A DNA stretch of 64,000 nucleotides from Bordetella ansorpii (lineage in GTDB: Bacteria; Pseudomonadota; Gammaproteobacteria; Burkholderiales; Burkholderiaceae_B). The stretch is taken from contig NZ_FKBS01000025.1 in the NCBI RefSeq assembly GCF_900078315.1, forward strand, positions 124,001 to 188,000, read 5' to 3'. The number at the start of each line of letters is the position of its first letter. Position 1 is the first letter of the stretch. Of this stretch, positions 17,311 through 25,942 are shown piece by piece. A program made the translations under genes and the position numbers. The notes under the pieces are model-generated. The model worked only from the letters and a program-made list of their open reading frames with translations, did not search any database and was not told the DNA's origin.

Positions 17311-18201
17311 TCAGCCCACGCGGGCGAACTGCCTGCGCAGGATGTCGATGAACGCATCCAACGCGATGGAGCGCACGTCCGACGCCACGTGGAAGGCCAC
17401 GGCCTCGACCGTGACCGGAGGGTCCAGCGGCCGCATCCGCAGGCCGTGTCCCATGGCCCGCGCGGTCAGTTCGTCGACCAGCGCGAAGCCCAGCCCCTGC
17501 CGCGCCAGCGCGGCGGCCACGTAATACGTGCGGGTCTCCAGCATCGGCGCGGCATCCGGCGATTGCAGGCGCTCCCACGTATCCCGGATCTGCTGCGCCA
17601 CCGGATCGCTGCCGCCCAGGCCGATCCATTGCGAGGCGTCCAGGGTTTCCAGGTCGACCGCGGCGGTTTCCTGCTCTTGCTGTCCGGTATCGGGCGAGAC
17701 GTGCATCACGCGGATCTCTCCCAGCGGCAGACGCGCCAGGGCCGGCCGCAAGGGCATGTCGAAGCAGATGACCACGTCCAGCTCGCGCGCCAGCAAGGCG
17801 TCGACCATTTCGTCGCCATTGCCCGTCAGCACTTCCATGGGCATGCTGGCATATTCCTGCCGGAACGCCTGGACGGCGCCGGGAATGGCGCTCAGGCCGA
17901 AGCTGGGAATGCAGCCGATGCGCAGATGCCCCTCGGGATTGCGCTTCAGATTGCGCGCCAGCCGCTGCACGTTGTCGGCCTGGGCGAACAGCAGGGTCGT
18001 CTGGCCATACAACTGTTCGGCCTCGCGGGTATGCACCAGACGGCCCTGCACGCGCTGGAACAAGGTCAGGCCCAGGGCATGCTCGGCCTGGGCCAGCGCC
18101 TTGCTGGCCGCGGACTGCGACAGGTTCAGCAAGGCGGCGGCGCCGCTGACCGAACCGGTGCGCATCACCGCGTGAAAGATCTCCAGATGGCGCAGGCGCA
18201 T
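17311..18201 (-). CDS. LysR-family transcriptional regulator
   Basis: 296-residue LysR protein. The N-terminal HTH begins MRLRHLEIFHAVMRTGSVSG and continues AAALLNLSQSAASKALAQAE; a co-inducer-binding domain follows. The open frame runs far upstream to 18762, but that part overlaps the YitT gene and has no LysR homology, so the ATG at 18201 is used. It is encoded just upstream of and in the same direction as the Bug-DadA-deacylase genes and is their probable regulator. Confidence 0.9.
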   Translation of the reverse strand: MRLRHLEIFHAVMRTGSVSGAAALLNLSQSAASKALAQAEHALGLTLFQRVQGRLVHTREAEQLYGQTTLLFAQADNVQRLARNLKRNPEGHLRIGCIPSFGLSAIPGAVQAFRQEYASMPMEVLTGNGDEMVDALLARELDVVICFDMPLRPALARLPLGEIRVMHVSPDTGQQEQETAAVDLETLDASQWIGLGGSDPVAQQIRDTWERLQSPDAAPMLETRTYYVAAALARQGLGFALVDELTARAMGHGLRMRPLDPPVTVEAVAFHVASDVRSIALDAFIDILRRQFARVG

Positions 18202-18317
18202 GGGCGGAACGGGGAGGTGGACACGTCGCGCCAGTATATCCGTGGGGCGGACGAGGGCCCGCGTGCTGCGGAACGGCCCGGCCCCGGCGATGCCAAGGCG
18301 TGCCCGGGCAGTCGTCC

Positions 18318-18959
18318 CTATCCCCGATACCGCCCCGGCTTGTGCCAGGCGATCAGCATGGCGTTCATGGCCACCGTGCCCAACACCGACCACAGGATCC
18401 TGGACAAAGGCAGGAACGCCACGGCCACGGCGAACAGCGCCAGGTCGAAGATCATCTGGCTGATGCCGGCATTGAAGGTGTAGCGCCGCTGGATCCACAG
18501 GGACAGCGCCCCCGTGCCGCCCATCGACGCGTTGTGCCGCGCCAGGCACAGGATGCCCATGCCCAGGAAGGTGCCGCCCGCGATGGCCGCGAACCCGCTG
18601 TGGACGCGCGCGACGTCCAGCGAGGCCGAGATCAGGCCGACCCCTGCCCCGATGGCCACGCTGACCAGCAGGCTCTTGAAGCCGAAGAATCGCCCCATGG
18701 CGTAGAAGGCGAACAGGATGAACGGGATATTGATCAGCGGCACCAGCGGCGCGGGCGCCCATCCGGTGACGAGCGACGCCAGCAGCGCCATGCCCGCGAT
18801 GCCGCCGGAAATCAATCCGCCCTTGGCCAGCAGGCTGATGCCCATCGCGGCGAACAGCACGCCGATGAACAGGCCGTAGACATCGTCCAGCGCGTTGTGC
18901 GGCGTGGCCCGGTCGGCGCTGACGGCGGTGGAGGATAGGAGGGTTCCGTCACGCGACAT
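18318..18959 (-). CDS. YitT-family membrane protein
   Basis: 213-residue integral membrane protein with about five or six hydrophobic helices and the glycine-rich family pattern LAKGGLISGGIAGMALL and GGTFLGMGILCLARHNASMGG. It lacks the C-terminal DUF2179 domain of the longer Firmicutes members. AAGGGGCC precedes the ATG. Transport function is presumed for the family, but no substrate is established. Confidence 0.85.
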   Translation of the reverse strand: MSRDGTLLSSTAVSADRATPHNALDDVYGLFIGVLFAAMGISLLAKGGLISGGIAGMALLASLVTGWAPAPLVPLINIPFILFAFYAMGRFFGFKSLLVSVAIGAGVGLISASLDVARVHSGFAAIAGGTFLGMGILCLARHNASMGGTGALSLWIQRRYTFNAGISQMIFDLALFAVAVAFLPLSRILWSVLGTVAMNAMLIAWHKPGRYRG

Positions 18960-19395
18960 GGCAGGCCCCTTTTAGGAGAACATGCGCGCTGGCGGGAGCA
19001 AGGCGGCCCTGCGGCAGGACGGCGGGACGAGCGGCGGCGGATTCGGCGCGCGCGCCCAGGTGCGCAGGCGAACGGCGGCGGGTGGAGAAAACCATACTTT
19101 CCCTTCTGGGTAATCTGGGAACAAACACTGCGCGGCAAACGGGCTTGTGGCCCAACGCCTCGCGACGGAAAGCAATACTGCTTTTGATGCGGCAGCATTT
19201 TAAGACAGGTCTGTCGCAATCTCCGACATCAAGCACCTGCTGCCCGCCCACTGCAGCGCGGTCGAAGTCAACGAAGAACGATGGGGAATTCGAACGGACG
19301 GAACCGTCGTGTCAGTGCCATAGGGAAATCCTCAAGTGGAACGGCCATGACGGAGGCATAGACTACGCCCTCTAAAAATGAGGGGAAGCAAGACG
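18960..19395. other. Divergent intergenic region between yitT and the GGT-like gene
   Basis: 436 bases without a convincing gene. The open frame at 19082-19375 has no ribosome site, no domain resemblance and poor codon use. The region must hold the promoters for the two divergent genes. AGGGGAAG at 19381-19388 is the ribosome site for the + strand gene. Confidence 0.6.
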
Positions 19396-21540
19396 ATGCC
19401 AAGCCATCTGAACAAGCTCATCGGGGTGAGCGCCATTTTCCTGGTTTCCGCCTGCGGCGGGTCCTCCGACGATCCCGCGCCCAGCGAGCCGGCGCCGCCC
19501 GAGCCCAATCCGCCGCGCCAGGTCGAGTTCGACCCGTCGCGTTGCGTGCAGCAGGCCGGCACACCCTACGGGCAAACGGTTGCGTTGCAAGGCAACAACA
19601 TGATGGTCGCTTCAGCGGACGTGGATGCATCGGCCGCGGGATGCAAGGTGCTGGCCCAGGGCGGCTCCGCGATCGACGCCGCGATCGCCGTACAGGCGGT
19701 GCTGGGCGTGACCGAACCGTTCGGCTCGGGCATAGGCGGCGGCTCGGTCATCACCTATTACGATGCCGCATCAGGCAAGGTGCGCGTCTTCGACGGCCTG
19801 TCCACCGCGCCTGCGGAAGTCGGCGGCGTGGATACCATCTACAAGGCCACGGCGCAGGATGTCTCGACGACGGCACCCTTCAACGTGTGCAAGTCCGGGC
19901 TGGATGAAGGGGAAAGCATTTCTTCCCAGCAGGGCAACACCAATATTTCCGGACGGGCTGCAGGCGTGCCCGGCACGCTGGCGGTACTGGACATGGTGCA
20001 CCAGGCCTACGGCAAGACGCCCTGGAACGCCCTGTGGGACGATGCCATCGACCTGGCCAGGAACGGCTATCCGATGTCGCAGTACATGTATTCGACGCTG
20101 TATTCCGACACGGGCGAGTACGACGACGATGGCAATCCGGTGTCGGCAGGCAGCGCCGTCTCGGCCTGGGTCAACTCGGCGGGCACGGTCAAAGGCGCGC
20201 CGCGCTGCAGCTACCCAGACATCAACGCACGCTATTGCGAGCCGTCCGACGCGACCCGGCAGAAACCCCTCGCCGTCGGCACGACGATCACGAATCCGGA
20301 ATTGGCCGCTTCCATGGAAGCGGTACGCGACGGCGGCGCCCGGGCTTTCTACGATCCGGCCGGACAGATCGCGCCTGCCATCATCGCCCGGCTGACGACC
20401 GACCAGTTGCCTTGCCGGTCGCTGTTGCCGTCGCCTGGCACGCCCGACGCCCCTGCCGTGGCATCCACCATCGCCCGCATCCCCAGCCTGATGACAGCCC
20501 AGGATTTCGGTGCGTACCGGGCCATCGAACGCAAGCCTCTGGTTGGCAAGCACTTCGGCATGACCATTTATACGCAGCCTGCGCCATCGTTCGGCGGCGT
20601 GGTCACGCTGTACAACCTGGGGCTGATGGAACGCAAGCATCTGGCCGACACCACGTTCAATGGCACTGACTATCTGCATCTGATCACCGAAGGCAGCCGG
20701 CTGGCCAATGCCGATCGCCGCAACGTCGTCGGCGATCCCGCCTATTCCAACGTGAACGAACGAGTCGCCACCTTGCTGTCGTCCCCCTATCTCGACACTC
20801 GGGCCGCCCTCATCACCGACACCGCGCTGGCAGCGGTGCCCGAAGGCGCCACGGCGGAGGGCATTCCAGCCTTCGCGGCGACGGCCCCCGCCGCCTTCGA
20901 CCCCATGGCACTCTCCGGCCGCGCAACCATGCTGGCCGGCGCGCAAGGCGCGTCCCACGATGAAGACTGGAATACCACGAGCAACTTCGCCATCGTCGAC
21001 GGCTACGGCAACGCGCTCTCCATGACGACCACGATCAACACGCATTGGGGCGCGCACATCGAAGCCGCGGGCATCATGATCAACAATGCCATGTCGAACT
21101 TTTCCGCGGGCGCGGTCGGTGCGGACGTCAATGGATACGAGGCCTACAAGCGGCCGCGTTCGTCTATCGCCCCTGCCGTCGCGTTCGATGACCAGGGCCG
21201 GGTCAGGCTGGTGTGGGGCTCGGCCGGCGGCGGGCCGATTCCCGACTACATCGTCAAGACCTTCGTCGGGCACGAACTCTACGGCATGGATCTGCAGGCA
21301 GCCATGAACGCCGACAACTTCACCGGGCAGAACGGCACGGCGCAGGTCGAGGCAGGCAAACCCATCGCCGGTGAAATCGCCAACCTGATCTCCAAGTATG
21401 GCAATACCGCCGGGAACGCCCAGCCCACCGGGTTGACCAGCGGGCTGAGCGGAATTTCCGTCGACTACGACGCCGACGGAATGCCCGTGTATCGCGGCGC
21501 GGCGGACTACCGTCGCAACGGCGGGGCCAACGGTTATTGA
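19396..21540 (+). CDS. Gamma-glutamyltransferase-family lipoprotein
   Basis: 714 residues, Ntn-hydrolase of the gamma-glutamyltranspeptidase family. Residues 1-20 form a lipoprotein signal with lipobox LVSAC (Cys20), followed by a Pro/Ser linker, so the enzyme is probably membrane-anchored in the periplasm. Family features include the GSGIGGGSVITYYDA block, GRAAGVPGTLA and the autoprocessing site DWNTTSNFAIVD, whose first Thr (about 527) matches the nucleophile of E. coli GGT NTTHYSV. GSAGGGPIPD corresponds to the C-terminal GSPGG loop. The substrate may be glutathione, a gamma-glutamyl compound or a cephalosporin-like amide. It is followed by a permease gene 242 bases away. Confidence 0.85.
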   Translation: MPSHLNKLIGVSAIFLVSACGGSSDDPAPSEPAPPEPNPPRQVEFDPSRCVQQAGTPYGQTVALQGNNMMVASADVDASAAGCKVLAQGGSAIDAAIAVQAVLGVTEPFGSGIGGGSVITYYDAASGKVRVFDGLSTAPAEVGGVDTIYKATAQDVSTTAPFNVCKSGLDEGESISSQQGNTNISGRAAGVPGTLAVLDMVHQAYGKTPWNALWDDAIDLARNGYPMSQYMYSTLYSDTGEYDDDGNPVSAGSAVSAWVNSAGTVKGAPRCSYPDINARYCEPSDATRQKPLAVGTTITNPELAASMEAVRDGGARAFYDPAGQIAPAIIARLTTDQLPCRSLLPSPGTPDAPAVASTIARIPSLMTAQDFGAYRAIERKPLVGKHFGMTIYTQPAPSFGGVVTLYNLGLMERKHLADTTFNGTDYLHLITEGSRLANADRRNVVGDPAYSNVNERVATLLSSPYLDTRAALITDTALAAVPEGATAEGIPAFAATAPAAFDPMALSGRATMLAGAQGASHDEDWNTTSNFAIVDGYGNALSMTTTINTHWGAHIEAAGIMINNAMSNFSAGAVGADVNGYEAYKRPRSSIAPAVAFDDQGRVRLVWGSAGGGPIPDYIVKTFVGHELYGMDLQAAMNADNFTGQNGTAQVEAGKPIAGEIANLISKYGNTAGNAQPTGLTSGLSGISVDYDADGMPVYRGAADYRRNGGANGY

Positions 21541-21782
21541 CGAGTCTGGATCGTCCGTCCCGTTTCGGACCTGCCCAATCCGCAGGCTGGAACGGGCCAT
21601 CCGCCGGATGACGAAGACTTCGCGCTGAAATACTGGCGCAAGAATGGCTATCCGAAGTCGCGATTGCCCTGACATACAGGGCATTGGCGCGATCAGACAC
21701 GATCCGTAGCCCTTTACGGTGGCGCGCCCCCGCCTCTTCCTGCGATCATCCGGCCTCTACATCTAACACGGAGGAACGCAGG

Positions 21783-23189
21783 ATGGGTATGTTGGCCATC
21801 GTCATTTCATTGGCGCTATTGATGTATTTCGCCTACCGGGGCGTCACGGTGCTGCTGCTCGCGCCAGCGATGGGCGCGCTGGCGGTGGTGCTCTCGGGCG
21901 ACAGCGGCTTCCTGCTGCCTATCTACACGTCCACGTTCATGACCGCGCTCAGCGGTTACGTGCTGCAGTTCCTGCCCATTTTCCTGTTGGGGTCGCTGTT
22001 CGGCCAACTGATGGCCGACTCCGGCGCCGCCAACACCCTGGCCCGCTGGATCGTGCAAAGCCTGGGCCAGCGCCGCGCCATCATTTCGGTCGTGCTCGCA
22101 TGCGGGCTGCTGACCTACGGCGGCGTCTCGCTGTTCGTGGTGGCCTTCGCGCTGTATCCCGTGGCGGTCAGCCTGTTCAAGGCCGCCGACGTACCCAAGC
22201 GGCTGATCCCCGCCACCATCGCCCTGGGCGCATTCACCTTCACGATGACGGCCTTGCCCGGCACGCCGGCCATCCAGAACGCGATTCCCATTCCCTACTT
22301 CGGCACCAACGTGTTCGCCGCGCCCGGCCTGGGCCTGATCGGCGCGTGCTTCATGTTCGCCGTGGGCCTGTGGTGGCTGCAGCACCGCGCCGCGCAGGCG
22401 AAGGCAGCCGGCGAAGGTTTCGGTCAACACGAGGACAACGATGAGCAGGGCCAGGCAGGCCAACCCGCGCAACAAGGCCGCTGGTCCGTCATGCCCGTGC
22501 CGATGGCCGTGCTGCCGCTGCTGCTGGTGGTCGGCATCAACGCGCTGTTCACGTACGTCGTCTTCCCGCAGACCGACTTCTCGTTCCTGAAAGAACGTTT
22601 CGCCGGCGTGGATCCCCAGAAGGCCGTGGGCCTGTGGTCGCTGATCATCGCCCTGGCGCTGGCCTGCTTCACCCTGGTCGTCATGCGGCTGGGCCGCTGG
22701 ACGAACCTGAAGGAATCGGTCAACAAAGGCATCTTCGGCTTCATGCTGCCGCTGTTCAACACGGCATCGGAGGTCGGCTACGGTGCGGTCATCGCCAGCC
22801 TGGCGGGTTTTGCCATCATCCGCGATGCCGTGCTGAACGTATCGCCGGGCAATCCGCTGATCTCGGAGGCCATCGCGATGAACGTGCTGTCCGGCATCAC
22901 CGGGTCGTCATCCGGCGGGTTGAGCATCGCGTTGCAGACCCTGGGCGCTGATTACCTGAGCATGGCGCAGGCGGCGGGCATCAGCCCTGAACTGCTGCAC
23001 CGGGTCGCCGTGATGGCGGCGGGCGGCATGGATACCCTGCCGCATTGCGGCGCGATCATCACGCTGCTGGCGATCTGCAAGCTGAATCACCGGCAGTCGT
23101 ACCGGGACATCGCGACCGTGACCATCCTGGTGCCGCTGCCGGCGCTGGCGCTGGTGATTACGCTGGGGACGGTGTTCGGCAGTTTCTAA
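21783..23189 (+). CDS. GntP-family permease
   Basis: 468-residue transporter with about 12 membrane segments, of the GntP/gluconate-H+ symporter group (TALPGTPAIQNAIPIPYFGT and SGSSGGLSIALQ type motifs). The start at 21783 has a perfect GGAGGAA ribosome site; the frame extends upstream without one. A short hydrophilic Gln-rich loop follows at about residues 213-235. It likely takes up a small organic acid or sugar acid. A strong terminator follows. Confidence 0.85.
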   Translation: MGMLAIVISLALLMYFAYRGVTVLLLAPAMGALAVVLSGDSGFLLPIYTSTFMTALSGYVLQFLPIFLLGSLFGQLMADSGAANTLARWIVQSLGQRRAIISVVLACGLLTYGGVSLFVVAFALYPVAVSLFKAADVPKRLIPATIALGAFTFTMTALPGTPAIQNAIPIPYFGTNVFAAPGLGLIGACFMFAVGLWWLQHRAAQAKAAGEGFGQHEDNDEQGQAGQPAQQGRWSVMPVPMAVLPLLLVVGINALFTYVVFPQTDFSFLKERFAGVDPQKAVGLWSLIIALALACFTLVVMRLGRWTNLKESVNKGIFGFMLPLFNTASEVGYGAVIASLAGFAIIRDAVLNVSPGNPLISEAIAMNVLSGITGSSSGGLSIALQTLGADYLSMAQAAGISPELLHRVAVMAAGGMDTLPHCGAIITLLAICKLNHRQSYRDIATVTILVPLPALALVITLGTVFGSF

Positions 23190-23217
23190 GCGGATGTGTT
23201 CCCGGCCGTGAATGAGA

Positions 23218-23254
23218 AACCCCGCAGGCCTGTGCAGCGCCTGCGGGGTTTTTT
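23218..23254 (+). terminator. Strong rho-independent terminator
   Basis: Perfect 12-base stem AACCCCGCAGGC / GCCTGCGGGGTT (23218-23229 with 23239-23250), then a run of T, 29 bases after the permease stop codon. Confidence 0.92.
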
Positions 23255-23335
23255 CGTGGACGGCTATCGCGAGAAAGACGTCAACGATTCCAGGGGTCTT
23301 GGGCCGGCTGGACCGATGACTTGAGCGGTGGGCCT

Positions 23336-23986
23336 TCAGCCTTCTTGCGCCACCTGCCGCAAGGCCTGCTCGAACGCCTCGGGCGGCTGGCCGCCCGACA
23401 CCAGATACTTGCCATTCAGGATCACCGACGGCACGGACGTGATGCCGCGGTCGCGCCACAGAGCCTCGTCCTTGCGCACCTCATCGACGTAGCGATCCGA
23501 GGCCAGCACTTCACGCGCCTGCGCTTCGTCCAGGCCCGCATCGGCGGCGGCACGGGCCAGCACGTCGATGTCGCTGGTGTCGTGGTTCTCGTAGTGATAG
23601 ACCTCCAGCAGGCGCTTCTTCAGGGCCGTCTGGCTGGCCGGGTCCTGCAGACCGGCCCAGTGCAGCAGACGGTGCGCGTCGAAGGTATTGAACGAGCGGT
23701 TGTCGTCGGCCATGCGCATCTTCATGCCGACCGCCGCCGCGCGCTCGGTGATGACCTGGCGATTGGCCTGCACCTGTTCACGGGTGTAGCCGTACTTGGC
23801 CATCAGCCGCTCGATGGTGTTCTGACCGCCCTTGGGCATGTCGGGGTTCAGTTCGAAGGGTTGGAAGCGCAACTCGACGTCAGCCTCGTCCTTCACCCGG
23901 TCGATGGCGGCCAGCAGGCCGCCCAGGCCTACCGCGCACCAGGGACAGGCAACGTCAGACACGAAATCGATGGTGATCTTGGACAT
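23336..23986 (-). CDS. DsbA-family (FrnE-like) oxidoreductase
   Basis: 216-residue thioredoxin-fold protein of the FrnE/2-hydroxychromene-2-carboxylate isomerase-like DsbA subfamily. The redox motif CPWC is at residues 14-17, and RSFNTFDAHRLLHWA and GITSVPSVILNGKYLVSGGQP carry the family-conserved histidine and cis-proline. There is no signal peptide, so it is cytoplasmic. GGAG precedes the ATG at 23986; a longer frame upstream has no support. Confidence 0.88.
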   Translation of the reverse strand: MSKITIDFVSDVACPWCAVGLGGLLAAIDRVKDEADVELRFQPFELNPDMPKGGQNTIERLMAKYGYTREQVQANRQVITERAAAVGMKMRMADDNRSFNTFDAHRLLHWAGLQDPASQTALKKRLLEVYHYENHDTSDIDVLARAAADAGLDEAQAREVLASDRYVDEVRKDEALWRDRGITSVPSVILNGKYLVSGGQPPEAFEQALRQVAQEG

Positions 23987-24183
23987 GGCAATCTCCGGAG
24001 ACAGGCGGGTAGCGTAGATCAAAGTGAAGCGCGGCAGTGCAAAGTCCCTGGGCGCGGCAGGGGGACATTGCTTGGGCATCCGCGATGCGCAACGGAGGTA
24101 AGAGTGTCCGAATTGGCGCTCAAGTCTCCCACTGGCCTGACAAATCTCTAGACTGCTGATGTGACAGATCTGGAGTTCGAAAG

Positions 24184-24441
24184 ATGCAGCCAATCATGGA
24201 TGACAACACGACGGAAATTGCCGGGGCACGTGAGGCGCTCCACAAGAAAATGGACGCGGAGATCGCCAGGCTGATCGCGGAAACTGGCAAGATCGCTGCG
24301 GAAACGAGCAAGATCGCTGCGGAGGCCGGCCGAATCAGTGCGGAGGCAGGAAAAATCACCAAAGAAACCGTCTGGTATCCGCTGCTGATCGTCAGCGGCA
24401 TCTTTGCGGCAATCGGCGGCGCCATCAAGCTCTTTGCATGA
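24184..24441 (+). CDS. Small coiled-coil membrane protein
   Basis: 85 residues. A hydrophilic helix carries near-perfect seven-residue repeats (KIAAETS, KIAAEAG, RISAEAG, KITKETV) and is followed by one hydrophobic segment (WYPLLIVSGIFAAIGGAIK). The heptad pattern suggests an oligomeric coiled coil anchored in the inner membrane. I do not know its function. It lies at the edge of the conjugative module and is followed by a bidirectional terminator. Confidence 0.65.
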   Translation: MQPIMDDNTTEIAGAREALHKKMDAEIARLIAETGKIAAETSKIAAEAGRISAEAGKITKETVWYPLLIVSGIFAAIGGAIKLFA

Positions 24442-24524
24442 GCGCGCGCTACGCGCTCCATCCCTGAGCTCGTAATCCCGTCAAAAAATTCGGCTTTCAG
24501 CAGCTTCAGCAGCTGTACCAAGCA

Positions 24525-24558
24525 AAAAGCCCGCATAACTGGCGTTACGCGGGCTTTT
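24525..24558. terminator. Bidirectional terminator
   Basis: Fifteen-base stem with one mismatch, AAAAGCCCGCATAAC / GTTACGCGGGCTTTT, with loop TGGC. A/T runs at both ends allow termination in either direction. Confidence 0.85.
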
Positions 24559-24659
24559 GAATTCTTGGCGGACAGAGGGGGTGCCGCACCGCTAGGTTTG
24601 GCGCGGCTTTCCAAGGGGTCACCCTCAAGATACCTACGGCGATGCCTACAAATCGGATC

Positions 24660-24735
24660 GTCCACGAACGTTCGTCATTGCCGACAACCGTAGGCCGCCG
24701 CGCGGCCAATATGGCTCCCGGTATTGTATACGAAT
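24660..24735 (+). other. Candidate origin of transfer (oriT)
   Basis: This stretch holds a perfect 12-base palindrome ACGAACGTTCGT (24664-24675), a GGCCG/CGGCC inverted repeat with a 5-base loop (24693-24707), and then GGTATTGTATACG (24720-24732). The last resembles the nic region of IncW R388, where TATTGTCTATAG follows an inverted repeat. It lies 84 bases before a ribbon-helix-helix gene, as oriT lies before trwA in R388, and the module encodes a TrwC-type relaxase. The nic assignment is inference. Confidence 0.4.
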
Positions 24736-24818
24736 CGGCGGTTCGGATCCCTGTTTGCTCCGATCAGGCCCTATTGGCACGAGCATAAGCCCATTCGCTT
24801 AGCCTGGAGGTACTCCCT

Positions 24819-25175
24819 ATGGGCCACTATCCCACAATGAGCCGAGCGGTTCACTTCCGTGTCCCCGAAGATCAATACCGGCGGTATGAAGCCGAAGCGG
24901 TGGCAGCAGGAACGCCCCTATCGGAACTCCTGCGTCGACGCTTGGAGAGCGCTGATCGTATCGCGGACGAGATTGCTCAGCTCAGGCTTGCCGTTCTGGA
25001 CGGCGAGTCCCTGCAACACACCCCACCTGTCTTCGACAGCGGCCCAGCAGCTGTGAACCTGGAGGCCCTTTTACTGCTTCGGTCGCTGGTGGCCCCGTCC
25101 CAGTTACGGGGCGTACATGCAGAGATTGAACGGTCGGGGCTGCGTCCTTGGACCCCCGCTTCTCATTCCTCTTAG
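24819..25175 (+). CDS. Ribbon-helix-helix protein, probable relaxosome accessory factor
   Basis: 118 residues. The N-terminal part has an RHH pattern: a strand SRAVHFRVPEDQ followed by helices YRRYEAEAVAAG and PLSELLRRRLESAD. This resembles MobC/TrwA-type accessory proteins that bind oriT and regulate transfer genes. CTGGAGG precedes the ATG at 24819 with eight-base spacing. It is first in the transfer-gene series and adjacent to the candidate oriT. Confidence 0.65.
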   Translation: MGHYPTMSRAVHFRVPEDQYRRYEAEAVAAGTPLSELLRRRLESADRIADEIAQLRLAVLDGESLQHTPPVFDSGPAAVNLEALLLLRSLVAPSQLRGVHAEIERSGLRPWTPASHSS

Positions 25176-25309
25176 AAGACGCCCGCGCGCCCTGTCAGCC
25201 CGATGTTGGATGACACGCTAAACGCACCTACTTGCGTCCTCGGCGTGTCACCGCCTGCCACCTAGCAAGCAGGACCTCTTTCCTCCCAAGCTCTCCCCGG
25301 AGGTTTCCC

Positions 25310-25891
25310 ATGCGCATCTCGTACACGGGAGCGGCGATTGCCGCTCTTGCGACCACGTTCGCCCATTTCCAGGCAATCCCGCAAGACATTCCGACGTTGA
25401 CCGGCACAACCCGGCTGGCTTGCGAAGCCCTGTTGTGCTTGTCATCAGGAACTCGTCCTTCCGAGTGTTCCCCTTCATTGAGCCATTTCTTCGGCATCAA
25501 ACATCGGAAGTTCTCGGACACCCTCGACGCCCGCCGCGCATTCCTGGCGCAATGCCCGACCGTTCGAGACGATCCCGAAATGTCGTCTCTTGCCCGAGCG
25601 CTCGTCAACGGCGCCGGCCGCTGCGATGCGGTCTCGCTCAATGCCGCGCTGGGCTACACGGCCGACACCGGCCACAGGTACGTCACGGACCAGATGCCCG
25701 GTTACTGCCGAACGATGTACAGCACCCCTTACACCGCGGATCTGGCGGCTTCGGCTCCGGTGTACATCGGGACACCGCAGGAAGGCGGCTATTGGGTAGA
25801 GCGTACTGACTACGAAAGCGAACTTCGCAAGTACCAGGAACAGTTGGAACGCAGAAAACAGGAGATGGGCTCGGGCAACGGCGGCTCCTAG
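25310..25891 (+). CDS. TrbM/KikA-family conjugal transfer protein
   Basis: 193-residue exported protein. It has an N-terminal hydrophobic signal, then the TrbM family opening CEALLCLSSG, with further cysteines and a CDAVSLNAALGY segment. TrbM/KikA proteins accompany VirB-type conjugation systems in IncP and IncN plasmids; their exact role is unclear. GGAGG precedes the ATG at 25310; the upstream in-frame ATG at 25232 lacks a signal and ribosome site. Confidence 0.78.
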   Translation: MRISYTGAAIAALATTFAHFQAIPQDIPTLTGTTRLACEALLCLSSGTRPSECSPSLSHFFGIKHRKFSDTLDARRAFLAQCPTVRDDPEMSSLARALVNGAGRCDAVSLNAALGYTADTGHRYVTDQMPGYCRTMYSTPYTADLAASAPVYIGTPQEGGYWVERTDYESELRKYQEQLERRKQEMGSGNGGS

Positions 25892-25942
25892 ATCGGTATC
25901 CCTGCCATCCTCCATCAATTCCTCAAACAAGGGGACCCCAAC

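Noticed and set aside
17311-18762. 483-codon reading of the LysR gene
   Set aside because: The first 187 codons overlap the YitT gene and lack LysR similarity; the normal LysR N-terminus begins at 18201.
19082-19375. 97-codon + strand open frame before the GGT-like gene
   Set aside because: No ribosome site and no protein-like features; lies in a divergent promoter region.
19771-21684. 637-codon minus-strand open frame opposite the GGT-like gene
   Set aside because: Antisense shadow; translation has no recognisable domain and the + strand gene has clear catalytic motifs.
24564-24630. tRNA-Ser 3'-end-like sequence (TTGGCGGACAGAGGGGG) as an attachment site
   Set aside because: Only the first bases resemble a reversed tRNA-Ser end; no T-loop or cloverleaf follows, no second copy was found and no integrase is near.
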